Source of the DNA: Planctomycetaceae bacterium
GTDB taxonomy: Bacteria; Planctomycetota; Planctomycetia; Planctomycetales; Planctomycetaceae
Assembly (NCBI GenBank): GCA_003503535.1
Contig: DOCI01000347.1
Location: forward strand, 5,994-12,507
Length of the DNA stretch: 6,514 nucleotides
Direction of reading: 5' to 3'
Each line of letters opens with the position of its first letter. Within the stretch, counting starts at the first letter, position 1. A model generated the notes under the pieces. That model did not search any database, was not told the origin of the DNA, and saw only the letters and a list, made by a program, of their open reading frames with translations. The position numbers and the translations under genes were made by a program. Below are positions 1 through 6,173 of the stretch, in pieces.

Positions 1-1
1 T

Positions 2-1084
2 GCCAAGACCGCAAAAAGCGTCCGAGGTGTTACCCAACTTGAGAACCAGATCTCTGTGAATTATACGAGAGATCGATCCGACACAGAAATCGCTGCAGAA
101 ATTCGCAAGGCTCTGGAATGGAGCGTATTTGTGAATTATCCCAGCATGATTGAGGTTGAAGTTGATGATGGCGAAGTCACTCTCTCGGGAATTGTAAGCA
201 GCCCGGCTGAGAAGAATCGAGCAATCACCTACGGCTGGGTGAATGGAGTGTCCGATGTGAACACTTCCGACTTGATTGTCAGTCAGAGTCTTGAGCAACC
301 CAATAATCGAAATGATCAGCCAGACGAACCGACCGATCGGGAGATCAAACAGGCTGTATTGAATGCTCTGTTTTATGATCCACGGGTCAATTCATTCAAT
401 GTAGATATTGACGCGACTTATGGCCGGATCACCTTAAGAGGTGAAGTCGATAACTTGGAGTCTAAGCGTTCTGCCGAACAAACTACCCGTAATACACGGG
501 GAGTGACGACAGTTTACAACCGACTCAAAGTCCGCTCTGAAAATCAGCTGACAGATAACCAATTGGAAAAGAAGGCAAGAAAAGCAATTGCCGGAGATTC
601 GTGGATTGCCGACGATGACGTGACTTTATTGATCGAAAATGGAGTAGCCGACATATTCGGTACTGTCGATTCAACTTATGAAAAAAACAAGGCAGAGAGC
701 CTGGTCTCGGCGATTGAAGGAATATCTTATGTGGACAATAATATAACTGCAGAAGATAACGACACACCATACGTCTATGATCCATACTTGGACGAATATG
801 ACCCTTATACCTACACTTGGTATTATCAGGAATCGTCTGATGATTTGGGACAGCACTATTCTCGCTATAACAATCGATTGTCAGATGCCGATATTAAACG
901 GGAGATTAATGATGAGTTATGGTGGAGTCCTTTCGTAGACTCTGACGATGTGAATGTTAGCGTCAAAAACGCAAGGGCGACATTGACGGGAACAGTTTCA
1001 TCGATGTCCGAAAAGCAGTCCGCTGCTGAGAATGCAATCGAAGGGGGAGCGACATCTGTCGAGAATAAACTCACCATTCAATAA
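2..1084 (+). CDS. Multi-BON-domain protein, 5' end outside the window
   Basis: The reading frame is open from base 2 to the TAA at 1082-1084. The GTG at 56 is not the true start, because the codons before it already read as the end of a BON domain (SVRGVTQLENQISV). After this partial domain come four full BON repeats at about 80-283, 332-538, 548-757 and 878-1081. Each has the BON pattern: a D/E-rich helix, a V-x-V strand, an L-x-G-x-V turn, an S-x-x-E/K helix and a final GV..V.N segment. A tyrosine-rich linker (about 764-874) separates the last two. BON domains (family knowledge: OsmY and related proteins) are usually periplasmic or envelope-associated and thought to bind membranes or ligands. 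No signal peptide can be judged because the N-terminus is missing. A terminator follows directly. The domain call is firm; the exact role is unknown. Confidence 0.9.
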   Translation, partial: AKTAKSVRGVTQLENQISVNYTRDRSDTEIAAEIRKALEWSVFVNYPSMIEVEVDDGEVTLSGIVSSPAEKNRAITYGWVNGVSDVNTSDLIVSQSLEQPNNRNDQPDEPTDREIKQAVLNALFYDPRVNSFNVDIDATYGRITLRGEVDNLESKRSAEQTTRNTRGVTTVYNRLKVRSENQLTDNQLEKKARKAIAGDSWIADDDVTLLIENGVADIFGTVDSTYEKNKAESLVSAIEGISYVDNNITAEDNDTPYVYDPYLDEYDPYTYTWYYQESSDDLGQHYSRYNNRLSDADIKREINDELWWSPFVDSDDVNVSVKNARATLTGTVSSMSEKQSAAENAIEGGATSVENKLTIQ

Positions 1085-1103
1085 ATATTATACTTCATTA
1101 ATC

Positions 1104-1139
1104 AAAAAAGGGCCTCAGGAATATCTGGGGCCCTTTTTT
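1104..1139 (+). terminator. Rho-independent terminator after the BON gene
   Basis: A 15-bp stem (1104-1118 with 1125-1139, one G-U pair) closes a 6-nt loop (GAATAT). The GGGCC/GGCCC core is flanked by six A on the left and six T on the right. It starts 20 bases after the BON stop codon. The A-tract means it could also stop transcription arriving from the right. Confidence 0.93.
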
Positions 1140-1190
1140 AATATATTACTCAATTCAGCGTGCCTGTTAATGCTGCTGTTTGTTACGACG

Positions 1191-1292
1191 CTCTCATATT
1201 TCCCTTCCGAGTTCCCGACAATCCGAGAGTTTAACATTTTGATCGTGACTGGTCACTCAATCGCCTGCAGTCTTCAGGGAAGCGGTCGCGAA
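1191..1292. repeat. Direct repeat copy A (~100 bp), left of the NO operon
   Basis: This stretch aligns without gaps to 4964-5065 (constant offset of 3773). I counted 77 identities over the first 100 positions. Shared blocks include TTAACATT, CCGAG followed by TTC, and CTGCAGT followed by TTCAGG. Mismatches are spread about evenly over the three codon positions, so the likeness is not due to a conserved protein. Similarity stops near 1191 on the left and fades just past 1292 on the right, where the transposase remnant begins. It may belong to a dispersed intergenic repeat family or be the outer end of an insertion element. Confidence 0.8.
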
Positions 1293-1397
1293 CAGGACCT
1301 CTAGCTGTGGAGACCTGTCGAGCGAGCAAGACGTCGCCCTGCTGTTCTCTAACGAGACGGTCAGTTGTCGTGCATGTTGATCGATACCGAGAAAGAG
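1279..1397 (-). pseudogene. IS110-family transposase N-terminus, frameshifted and truncated
   Basis: Read on the minus strand, 1397-1350 gives LFLGIDQHARQLTVSL, which matches the start of IS110-type (DEDD) transposases; the D of GID would be the first catalytic acidic residue. In that frame the match then stops. Moving one base, from 1350 downward, the other frame reads REQQGDVLLARQVST, which is the expected continuation. A single-base deletion near 1350 therefore explains the break. The likeness fades around 1280 and only about 40 of the usual 300-400 codons remain. No start codon is evident just before LFLGID. The remnant runs into repeat copy A. The family call is from memory of IS110 N-termini, not a search, but the fit across the two frames is strong. 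Confidence 0.72.
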
Positions 1398-1401
1398 GGA
1401 G

Positions 1402-1563
1402 TGTGATTCCCCTGCTATAGGAAAATCACAATTTCCACTCAAAGCAAGTCTTTCATCGATATTAAAGGCTCTGAGCAATTGTCTCAGTATCGATGTAACA
1501 TCCACAGAGACTCATTCAGAATGTGGCTCGTTCCGAACTGGAATGTTTCGACCAAATTCTGAA
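1402..1563 (-). ncRNA. Structured IS110 left-end region, possible bridge-RNA remnant
   Basis: Immediately 5' of the transposase remnant (minus strand) lie three foldable hairpins. (1) 1515-1563: TTCAGAAT/ATTCTGAA outer arms, then TGG/CCA, TCG/CGA and TTCC/GGAA pairs around a GAACT loop, with small internal loops; about 18 pairs. (2) 1454-1495: CATCGATA/TATCGATG outer arms and a CTGAG/CTCAG inner stem, with a 9-nt one-sided bulge. (3) 1402-1430: TGTGATT/AATCACA arms. In the IS110 group (IS621) the non-coding end upstream of the transposase encodes a bridge RNA of about 180 nt whose stem-loops carry internal guide loops. Position, size and structure fit that. The hairpins lie upstream of the -35 element of the MerR-type promoter, so they would not be in the merR mRNA. 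Whether it is a real RNA is inference. Confidence 0.4.
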
Positions 1564-1581
1564 CTAATCGCATTCCGGCAC

Positions 1582-1613
1582 TTGACTCTGTAGTATGGTA
1601 CAGAGTTTAGAAT
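1582..1613 (+). promoter_or_regulatory. MerR-type promoter and operator of the NO operon
   Basis: A -35 TTGACT (1582-1587) and a -10 TAGAAT (1608-1613) are separated by 20 bp, longer than the usual 17. Between them lies a perfect dyad: ACTCTGTA (1585-1592), a 6-bp centre, TACAGAGT (1599-1606). An over-long 19-20-bp spacer with a centred inverted repeat is the hallmark of promoters activated by MerR-family proteins through DNA distortion. It lies 27 bp before the merR start, so the regulator probably controls its own operon. Confidence 0.85.
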
Positions 1614-1640
1614 GCAATCCACAACAAGGAGCCTAACCTG

Positions 1641-2066
1641 ATGAGTACCTTGAAAATCGGTGAAGTTGCGAAGCGGTCAGAAGTTGGGATTGAAACGATT
1701 CGGTATTACGAACGGCAAGGGCTATTGGCGGAACCAGATCGTCGGCCTTCCGGTTACCGGCAATATGACGAGTCGGTCGTGTCTCGGTTGCAGTTCATCC
1801 GCAATGCCAAGGATCTGGGCTTTACGCTCGCCGAGATCAAGGAACTCCTTGGTCTGTGGTTCGACGTGAATACGAAGTGCATTCACGTTCGGCAGCGAGC
1901 CGAACAGAAGATCACAAACATTGAAGAAAAGATTCGGTCGCTCCAGAAAATGAAGCGGTCCCTCAAGAAGATCATCAGTCAATGTGAAAACCGTGATGCG
2001 GTCGATGACTGCCCGCTCTGGCTCGGACTCGATGGACTTCGAAAAAACAACAACGCTGGTGGCTAA
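1641..2066 (+). CDS. MerR-family regulator with three-cysteine metal-site pattern
   Basis: This is a 141-aa protein. Residues 4-40 form the MerR winged helix-turn-helix (KIGEVAKRSEVGIETIRYYE, then the GLL and SGYRQY wing). About 83-118 is the dimerisation coiled coil, followed by a short C-terminal loop. Cysteines are at 80, 115 and 124 (TKC, SQC, DDCPLW). The 35- and 9-residue spacings equal those of Cys82, Cys117 and Cys126, which bind Hg(II) in Tn501 MerR, and resemble ZntR. The family binds its operator as a dimer and activates when an inducer binds. The ATG at 1641 has an AAGGAG 9 bases upstream (1626-1631). norZ starts 24 bp after the stop codon. A thiophilic metal is the family's expected inducer; the NO-related context suggests NO, a nitrosylated thiol or released metal could be the signal. 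The inducer cannot be read from sequence. Confidence 0.92.
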   Translation: MSTLKIGEVAKRSEVGIETIRYYERQGLLAEPDRRPSGYRQYDESVVSRLQFIRNAKDLGFTLAEIKELLGLWFDVNTKCIHVRQRAEQKITNIEEKIRSLQKMKRSLKKIISQCENRDAVDDCPLWLGLDGLRKNNNAGG

Positions 2067-2090
2067 CACCATTAACAAAGTGAGGAACAG

Positions 2091-4319
2091 ATGAAGCGAT
2101 TGTGGATGGCGTTCGTGGCCGTGATGGTCTTGTCGTTTCTGGTTCTTGGCTGGATCGGAACTCGTATTTATCAGGAAATGCCGCCGATTCCTGAGCAGGT
2201 TGTGACCACGGATGGCCGGACGCTCATCAGTAGCGGCGAGATCACTGCCGGACAGAATGTCTGGCAATCGATGGGCGGCATGGAGGTCGGTTCCATCTGG
2301 GGGCATGGCAGCTACGTTGCTCCTGACTGGACTGCGGACTGGCTGCACCGGGAAGCGGTCTTCATTCTCGACCGCTGGTCCGAGCCTGAGTATATCAACG
2401 AGTTCGACAAACTCGACAACGAACAGCAGGCACAACTTGTTGCTCGCTTGACGAAGTTGTTGCACACGAACACTTATGACCCATCGATCGGCACGGTTAC
2501 GGTTGATCCCATTCGAGTCGAGGCGTTCGAGTCCAATCTCGCCCACTACACCGAGGTCTTCTCGAAGGGGAACGCCGACTACGCCATTCCTGCTGGAGCG
2601 GTTTCCGACCCTGATCGACTCCATAAGTTGTCGGCTTTCTTCTTCTGGACAGCATGGGCCGCTTCCACCGACCGTCCGAACGATATCAGCACCTACACCA
2701 ACAACTGGCCTCATGAACCGCTGATTGGCAACCGGCCTACCGGCGACACGATCGTCTGGACTGGCGTGAGCATCATTATGTTGCTGGCAGGCATCTCGGC
2801 GATGGCTTGGTGGTACGCCTCGAAGCGAAGTGAAGAAGAGGAGCCGACACCCCCGGAGACCGATCCACTGGCACTCTGGGAAGCTACGCCATCACAAAAG
2901 GCCACAATCAAATACTTCTGGGTTGTCTCGGCATTGATCCTCGTGCAAATGCTTCTTGGCGTCGTGACGGCCCACTACGGCGTGGAAGGAGACGGTTTCT
3001 ATGGTTTTCCCCTTTCAGAATGGCTGCCATACAGCGTGACCCGCACATGGCACGTTCAAATGGGGCTGTTCTGGATCGCCACAGCGTGGCTGGCTGCCGG
3101 GCTGTTCATTGGCCCTCTAGTCAGCGGTGAAGAACCGAAGTGGCAACGACTTGGCGTAAATTTGTTATTTGGGGCGTTGCTGCTGGTCGTGGTTGGTTCG
3201 CTCACTGGCGAATGGTTGAGCATTCACAACAAGATGACCGATACCGTCTCGTTCTACTTGGGGCATCAAGGCTACGAGTACGTTGATCTGGGCCGGGTCT
3301 GGCAGATTGCCTTGTTGGTCGGACTCCTGCTGTGGCTGTTTCTCATGATCCGTGTATTACTCCCTGCCTTACGCAAGACAGGCGATGCGAAGCAATTGGT
3401 TGTTCTTCTGGCAGTTGCCACCGGAGCTATTGCTTTGTTCTACGGTGCAGGACTGACATGGGGACATCACACGCACTTGTCGATGGTCGAATACTGGCGA
3501 TGGTGGGTCGTTCACTTGTGGGTGGAAGGGTTCTTCGAGGTCTTCGCCACGACAGTCATCGCCTTCATCTTCATGCGGCTCAATCTCATCCGACCGGGCA
3601 TCGCAGCATCTGCGGCTCTGTTGTCGGCCACCATCTTTCTGTCGGGCGGCATCATCGGCACCTGTCACCATTTGTACTTCTCGGGGACACCGACTGTCGC
3701 ATTGGTCTGGGGTTCGGTCTTCAGTGCGTTGGAAGTTGTGCCGCTGGTCTTGATTGGCTTCGATGCCACGGAAGACTTGCGACGTTCCCGAACGTCACCG
3801 TGGGTCCAACGCTACAAATGGCCGATCTACTTCTTTGTGGCGGTCGCCTTCTGGAACATGGTGGGAACCGGACTGTTCGGATTTATGATTAACCCGCCGA
3901 TTGCCTTGTACTACATGCAAGGTCTTAACACGACACCGCTCCACGGTCATGCCGCCCTATTCGGCGTCTACGGAATGCTGGGTATCGGACTGATGCTCAT
4001 TTGCTTGCGGGTGTTGATCCCCGGAAAGGAATGGAAAGATGGCCTGCTTCGTTTCTCATTCTGGTCCTTGAACGGTGGCTTAATGGCGATGTGCATACTG
4101 AGCCTGTTGCCAGTTGGCCTGTTGCAAACGAAAGCATCTGTAGAACACAGCTATTGGTACGCTCGCAGCAGCGAGTTCATGCAGACCGATCTGATGCAGA
4201 CTTTGAGGTGGATGCGAGTGCCGGGAGACACCGTGTTCTTCCTCGGAGCCGTCGCCCTTGTTCTGTTCGTCGCAGGTCTAAAGACCGGACACTCGTTTAA
4301 GAAGGAAGAAAACTCATGA
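2091..4319 (+). CDS. norZ: Quinol-dependent nitric oxide reductase (qNOR)
   Basis: NorZ reduces 2 NO to N2O with electrons from membrane quinol, a respiratory or detoxifying step. The 742-aa length is normal for single-chain qNOR. An N-terminal helix (5-27) and a periplasmic NorC-like region without a CxxCH haem c motif (about 30-220) lead into the NorB-like core, for about 14 helices in all. Ligands by alignment with cNOR: His321 and His620 for low-spin haem b, His618 for haem b3, and His475, Glu479, His526 and His527 for the FeB site (HLWVE; TCHHLYFSG; LHGHAALFG). The 51-residue spacing from His475 to His526 equals that of His207 to His258 in P. aeruginosa NorB. A GAGGA lies just before the ATG. 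It is co-transcribed with merR, and its stop overlaps the next ATG. No truncation or missing ligand was seen. Confidence 0.96.
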   Translation: MKRLWMAFVAVMVLSFLVLGWIGTRIYQEMPPIPEQVVTTDGRTLISSGEITAGQNVWQSMGGMEVGSIWGHGSYVAPDWTADWLHREAVFILDRWSEPEYINEFDKLDNEQQAQLVARLTKLLHTNTYDPSIGTVTVDPIRVEAFESNLAHYTEVFSKGNADYAIPAGAVSDPDRLHKLSAFFFWTAWAASTDRPNDISTYTNNWPHEPLIGNRPTGDTIVWTGVSIIMLLAGISAMAWWYASKRSEEEEPTPPETDPLALWEATPSQKATIKYFWVVSALILVQMLLGVVTAHYGVEGDGFYGFPLSEWLPYSVTRTWHVQMGLFWIATAWLAAGLFIGPLVSGEEPKWQRLGVNLLFGALLLVVVGSLTGEWLSIHNKMTDTVSFYLGHQGYEYVDLGRVWQIALLVGLLLWLFLMIRVLLPALRKTGDAKQLVVLLAVATGAIALFYGAGLTWGHHTHLSMVEYWRWWVVHLWVEGFFEVFATTVIAFIFMRLNLIRPGIAASAALLSATIFLSGGIIGTCHHLYFSGTPTVALVWGSVFSALEVVPLVLIGFDATEDLRRSRTSPWVQRYKWPIYFFVAVAFWNMVGTGLFGFMINPPIALYYMQGLNTTPLHGHAALFGVYGMLGIGLMLICLRVLIPGKEWKDGLLRFSFWSLNGGLMAMCILSLLPVGLLQTKASVEHSYWYARSSEFMQTDLMQTLRWMRVPGDTVFFLGAVALVLFVAGLKTGHSFKKEENS

Positions 4320-4537
4320 CCGAATGCTCGCTGGACACTTCTGTCCCTGATTGGATTATCGATCACCCGGAAACTTTGACAGTATTTCAAGAGTTGGGAA
4401 TCGATTACTCCTGCGGTGGGAAATCGCTGGGGTTTGCCTGTCGGGAGCAGGGTCTACCTGAGCAAAACGTACTGGCGAAGCTTCTCAATGTAATCAATGG
4501 CGGAATCCACACCGCTAATCCGTCATCACCAAACTAG
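4316..4537 (+). CDS. Stand-alone DUF542/ScdA_N protein (Ric-like N-terminal domain)
   Basis: This 73-aa protein matches the ScdA_N (DUF542) domain: a helix with DHPETLTVFQELGIDYSCGG, followed by an AC and a short C-terminal helix. In Ric/YtfE/ScdA this domain precedes a hemerythrin-like di-iron domain and is linked to repair of NO-damaged iron-sulphur centres. Here the hemerythrin part is absent and the frame ends at TAG 4535-4537. Cysteines are at 4, 33 and 42; the usual Cys-Cys of YtfE is Ser32-Cys33. The ATG overlaps the norZ TGA (ATGA), with AAGGAA 8 bases upstream, which points to translational coupling and a role with NorZ. What it does alone is not known to me; a small iron- or NO-linked partner is plausible. 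Confidence 0.85.
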   Translation: MTECSLDTSVPDWIIDHPETLTVFQELGIDYSCGGKSLGFACREQGLPEQNVLAKLLNVINGGIHTANPSSPN

Positions 4538-4553
4538 AAAAGCAGAGACAATT

Positions 4554-4898
4554 ATGGCGATTCACCACGCACAGCCCGGCGAAGTGATTGACGTTCTCCC
4601 ATTGGCGGACGCATTTGCTGCGTCCAAAACTACAACTCTCATCAAGTCCCCCCACGTCGAAGTGATTCGGATGGTTCTTTCGGCAGGTAAAGTCATCTCG
4701 GAACATAAGGCTCCCGGCGAGATCATCGTACAATGTCTGGAAGGAAACATCACATTCACAACGATGGGAGAGCCGAAGAAACTTAGGAAGGGGGACATGC
4801 TCTACCTGTCCGCAGGTGAACCCCACGCTCTGGAGGCTATCGAAGATTCCTCTTTCCTGCTCACGATTGTCGCCCAGTGCGGTCAGGCAACTCCATGA
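4554..4898 (+). CDS. Small cupin-domain protein of the NO operon
   Basis: This is a 114-aa single-domain cupin. Motif 1 runs over residues 45-64, with His51 and Glu56 before CLEG; the usual first His pair is reduced to one His. Motif 2 is GDMLYLSAGEPH with His91. His51, Glu56 and His91 could still bind a metal. A longer frame is open from an ATG at 4497, but that overlaps the DUF542 gene and adds a charged tail outside the cupin fold, so I chose the ATG at 4554, 16 bp after the DUF542 stop. The ribosome site is weak (AGAG). Co-direction and tight spacing place it last in the operon. Similar short cupins occur widely (recalled, not searched). A sensor, a small dioxygenase or a metal-binding accessory are all possible. 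Confidence 0.85.
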   Translation: MAIHHAQPGEVIDVLPLADAFAASKTTTLIKSPHVEVIRMVLSAGKVISEHKAPGEIIVQCLEGNITFTTMGEPKKLRKGDMLYLSAGEPHALEAIEDSSFLLTIVAQCGQATP

Positions 4899-4923
4899 AA
4901 CGGCTACTTAGCATCGATTGGGA

Positions 4924-4942
4924 TGTGATTGCTGGAATCACA
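4924..4942. other. Short hairpin with arms identical to those at 1402-1430
   Basis: TGTGATT (4924-4930) and AATCACA (4936-4942) form a 7-bp stem with a GCTGG loop, 25 bp after the cupin stop. There is no T-tract, so it is not a typical terminator. The same two arms occur, with a longer loop, at 1402-1430 on the other side of the operon. Confidence 0.45.
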
Positions 4943-4963
4943 GCCCTGCAGTCAGTCATAACA

Positions 4964-5065
4964 TTCTGATATTTTCTGTCCGAGTTCCTGACACGCCGAG
5001 AACTTAACATTATGGTCGTGGCAGGTAATTCAATCATCTGCAGTGTTCAGGAAACCGGTCTTGAA
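4964..5065. repeat. Direct repeat copy B (~100 bp), right of the NO operon
   Basis: This is the partner of 1191-1292, in the same orientation, without gaps and about 77% identical. It lies between the cupin and the convergent membrane-protein gene, and no frame across it looks coding. Copy B lacks the transposase segment that abuts copy A; beyond 5065 its sequence is unrelated. Together the copies enclose merR, norZ, the DUF542 gene and the cupin. Confidence 0.8.
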
Positions 5066-5088
5066 TATCGAAATTCAGTTGAAGCGAA

Positions 5089-5631
5089 TCAATAAGACTT
5101 AGAGCTGAAGACGAGAGCTCCGAAGTATGTGCCCAGTATGGCAAGGAGACCACCCCCAATCCACAGAATGGCGGGCCAGGTTTGTTTTGGTCTCAGAAAC
5201 GCCAGGATAAACCCAAGTGGGAACACCAAAGCGATCAGAATCTTCTCGAAGAAAACATAGGGTGCGTTTCTTGAATAAAATAATTCTCCGGCCCTTCTCC
5301 GGGGAGTGGCCATCAGAGCCAGGCAACCTAAGCTTTTTCCGATCCAGGAATCTTCGTCGAAATCAAAATTCTGGACAGCTGAGCAGGTTCCGATGATGAG
5401 AAACGCGATTCCAGCAGATACCACAGAGAACCCGAGCATTGCGATACGGTCAATCGGATCAAACTGGGTGACAATGAAGACTGCAAAGAGAATCAGAGCT
5501 AGAACGATGACGGCTGCGTACCAATACCACGAAACAGAAGACACTGACTGACCCTGTGGTTTCGTCGACCGACTTGTCTTTCTCGAATTCGCTTTTTTGC
5601 CACGTTTATCTTGGCGTCGCTTTCGGGGCAC
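5089..5631 (-). CDS. Hypothetical basic-N-terminus, four-helix membrane protein
   Basis: I do not recognise a family. With the GTG start at 5631 the protein is 180 aa. An in-frame TTG at 5700 would add 23 residues but has no ribosome site, whereas the GTG has GGAG 10 bases upstream (5645-5642). The first ~30 residues are very rich in Lys and Arg (PRKRRQDKRGKK). Four hydrophobic helices follow at about 35-55, 63-83, 126-146 and 152-175. Between helices 2 and 3 lies a soluble loop with an acidic FDFDED patch and an RRR. It is convergent with the NO operon and by eye has lower GC than it. The frame is long and the hydrophobic pattern is clear, so it is a real gene; its function is unknown. Confidence 0.75.
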   Translation of the reverse strand: MPRKRRQDKRGKKANSRKTSRSTKPQGQSVSSVSWYWYAAVIVLALILFAVFIVTQFDPIDRIAMLGFSVVSAGIAFLIIGTCSAVQNFDFDEDSWIGKSLGCLALMATPRRRAGELFYSRNAPYVFFEKILIALVFPLGFILAFLRPKQTWPAILWIGGGLLAILGTYFGALVFSSKSY

Positions 5632-5794
5632 GTCAGATAATCTCCATTTGCGATTGAATTCTGCTTTGCACAGCCTGTAAGGATTCCTCCAGTACAACAA
5701 TGTAATCTGTTATTCAAATACCATAAAAAGAAAATAGCAAAGTTGATGAGGATTTCCAGCTCACGGTTGGAGGCTGAGGTACCGACGATTCCGT

Positions 5795-6031
5795 TCATTT
5801 GAGGCGAACGAAGCATCTTTCAATTCGGATCGTGAACGAACTACAGTCTTCTCGATCGGCCAATGACCACTCCGCAAACATCTCTTCGGTGACCGGATCG
5901 GATTTCGACAAGTGCATCAACTGTAAGTCTCTTTCTTCCCCGGTAATCTTGCTGTCGTAGCAGAGAATATTGTTTTCATAATTCAGATCGAAACTGCGAC
6001 GATCTTGATTTGCCGATCCGATTAACGTCAC
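5795..6031 (-). pseudogene. Cardiolipin synthase / phospholipase D C-terminal fragment
   Basis: Read from GTG 6031 on the minus strand, the frame begins TLIGSANQDRRSFDLNYE and runs 78 codons to TGA at 5797-5795. GSAN followed by D-R-R-S-F-x-L-N-x-E is the end of the second HKD motif of cardiolipin synthases, and the next ~40 residues (LQLMHLSKSDPVTEEMFAEWS) fit their C-terminal helices. The enzyme normally has about 400-500 residues. The His-x-Lys-(x4)-Asp that should precede GSAN by ~10-20 residues is absent: upstream the frame has only 13 more codons before a stop at 6071-6073, and no neighbouring frame supplies the rest. I read it as a gene that lost its 5' part. Expression as a short protein cannot be excluded, but it would have no complete active site. 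Confidence 0.72.
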
Positions 6032-6173
6032 GCACTGCCCTATGCCTTCCCGATCAGGTATTGAGCCTGCTCACGAAGGGCTTTGCGTTCCATCCAAGTG
6101 TTTGTCATGTTCCTACAGGGTGATTACAAAAAATGGTATTTCTGAACCACTCGTCAGGATTGCGACAGCACCA

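Noticed and set aside
1032..1304. 90-codon plus-strand frame over the BON end, the terminator and repeat copy A
   Set aside because: It runs through a strong terminator, and repeat copy B has a stop in the same frame. Codon-position bias between copies is absent.
1402..1430. TGTGA...TCACA as a CRP/FNR-type site
   Set aside because: The half-sites are 19 bp apart rather than 6, and they lie about 150 bp before the promoter. It fits a hairpin better.
1722..2714. 330-codon open frame on the minus strand across merR and norZ
   Set aside because: It is antisense to two clearly identified genes, and its translation is arginine-, serine- and leucine-rich with no family likeness. It is a shadow.
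3332..3892. 186-codon plus-strand frame inside norZ
   Set aside because: It overlaps the conserved catalytic core of NorZ in another frame; its His/Ser/Arg-rich translation is typical of an out-of-frame shadow.
4497..4553. Upstream ATG start for the cupin
   Set aside because: It would overlap the DUF542 gene and add residues outside the cupin fold. The ATG at 4554 begins the recognisable domain sequence.
4924..4942. Terminator for the NO operon
   Set aside because: The 7-bp stem is not followed by a T-tract. I found no convincing terminator between the cupin and the convergent gene.
6040..6108. 22-codon minus-strand frame starting at ATG 6108 with an AGGA nearby
   Set aside because: The AGGA ends only 2 bases before the ATG, there is no recognisable family, and it ends at the border of the cardiolipin synthase remnant. 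It is probably chance or debris.
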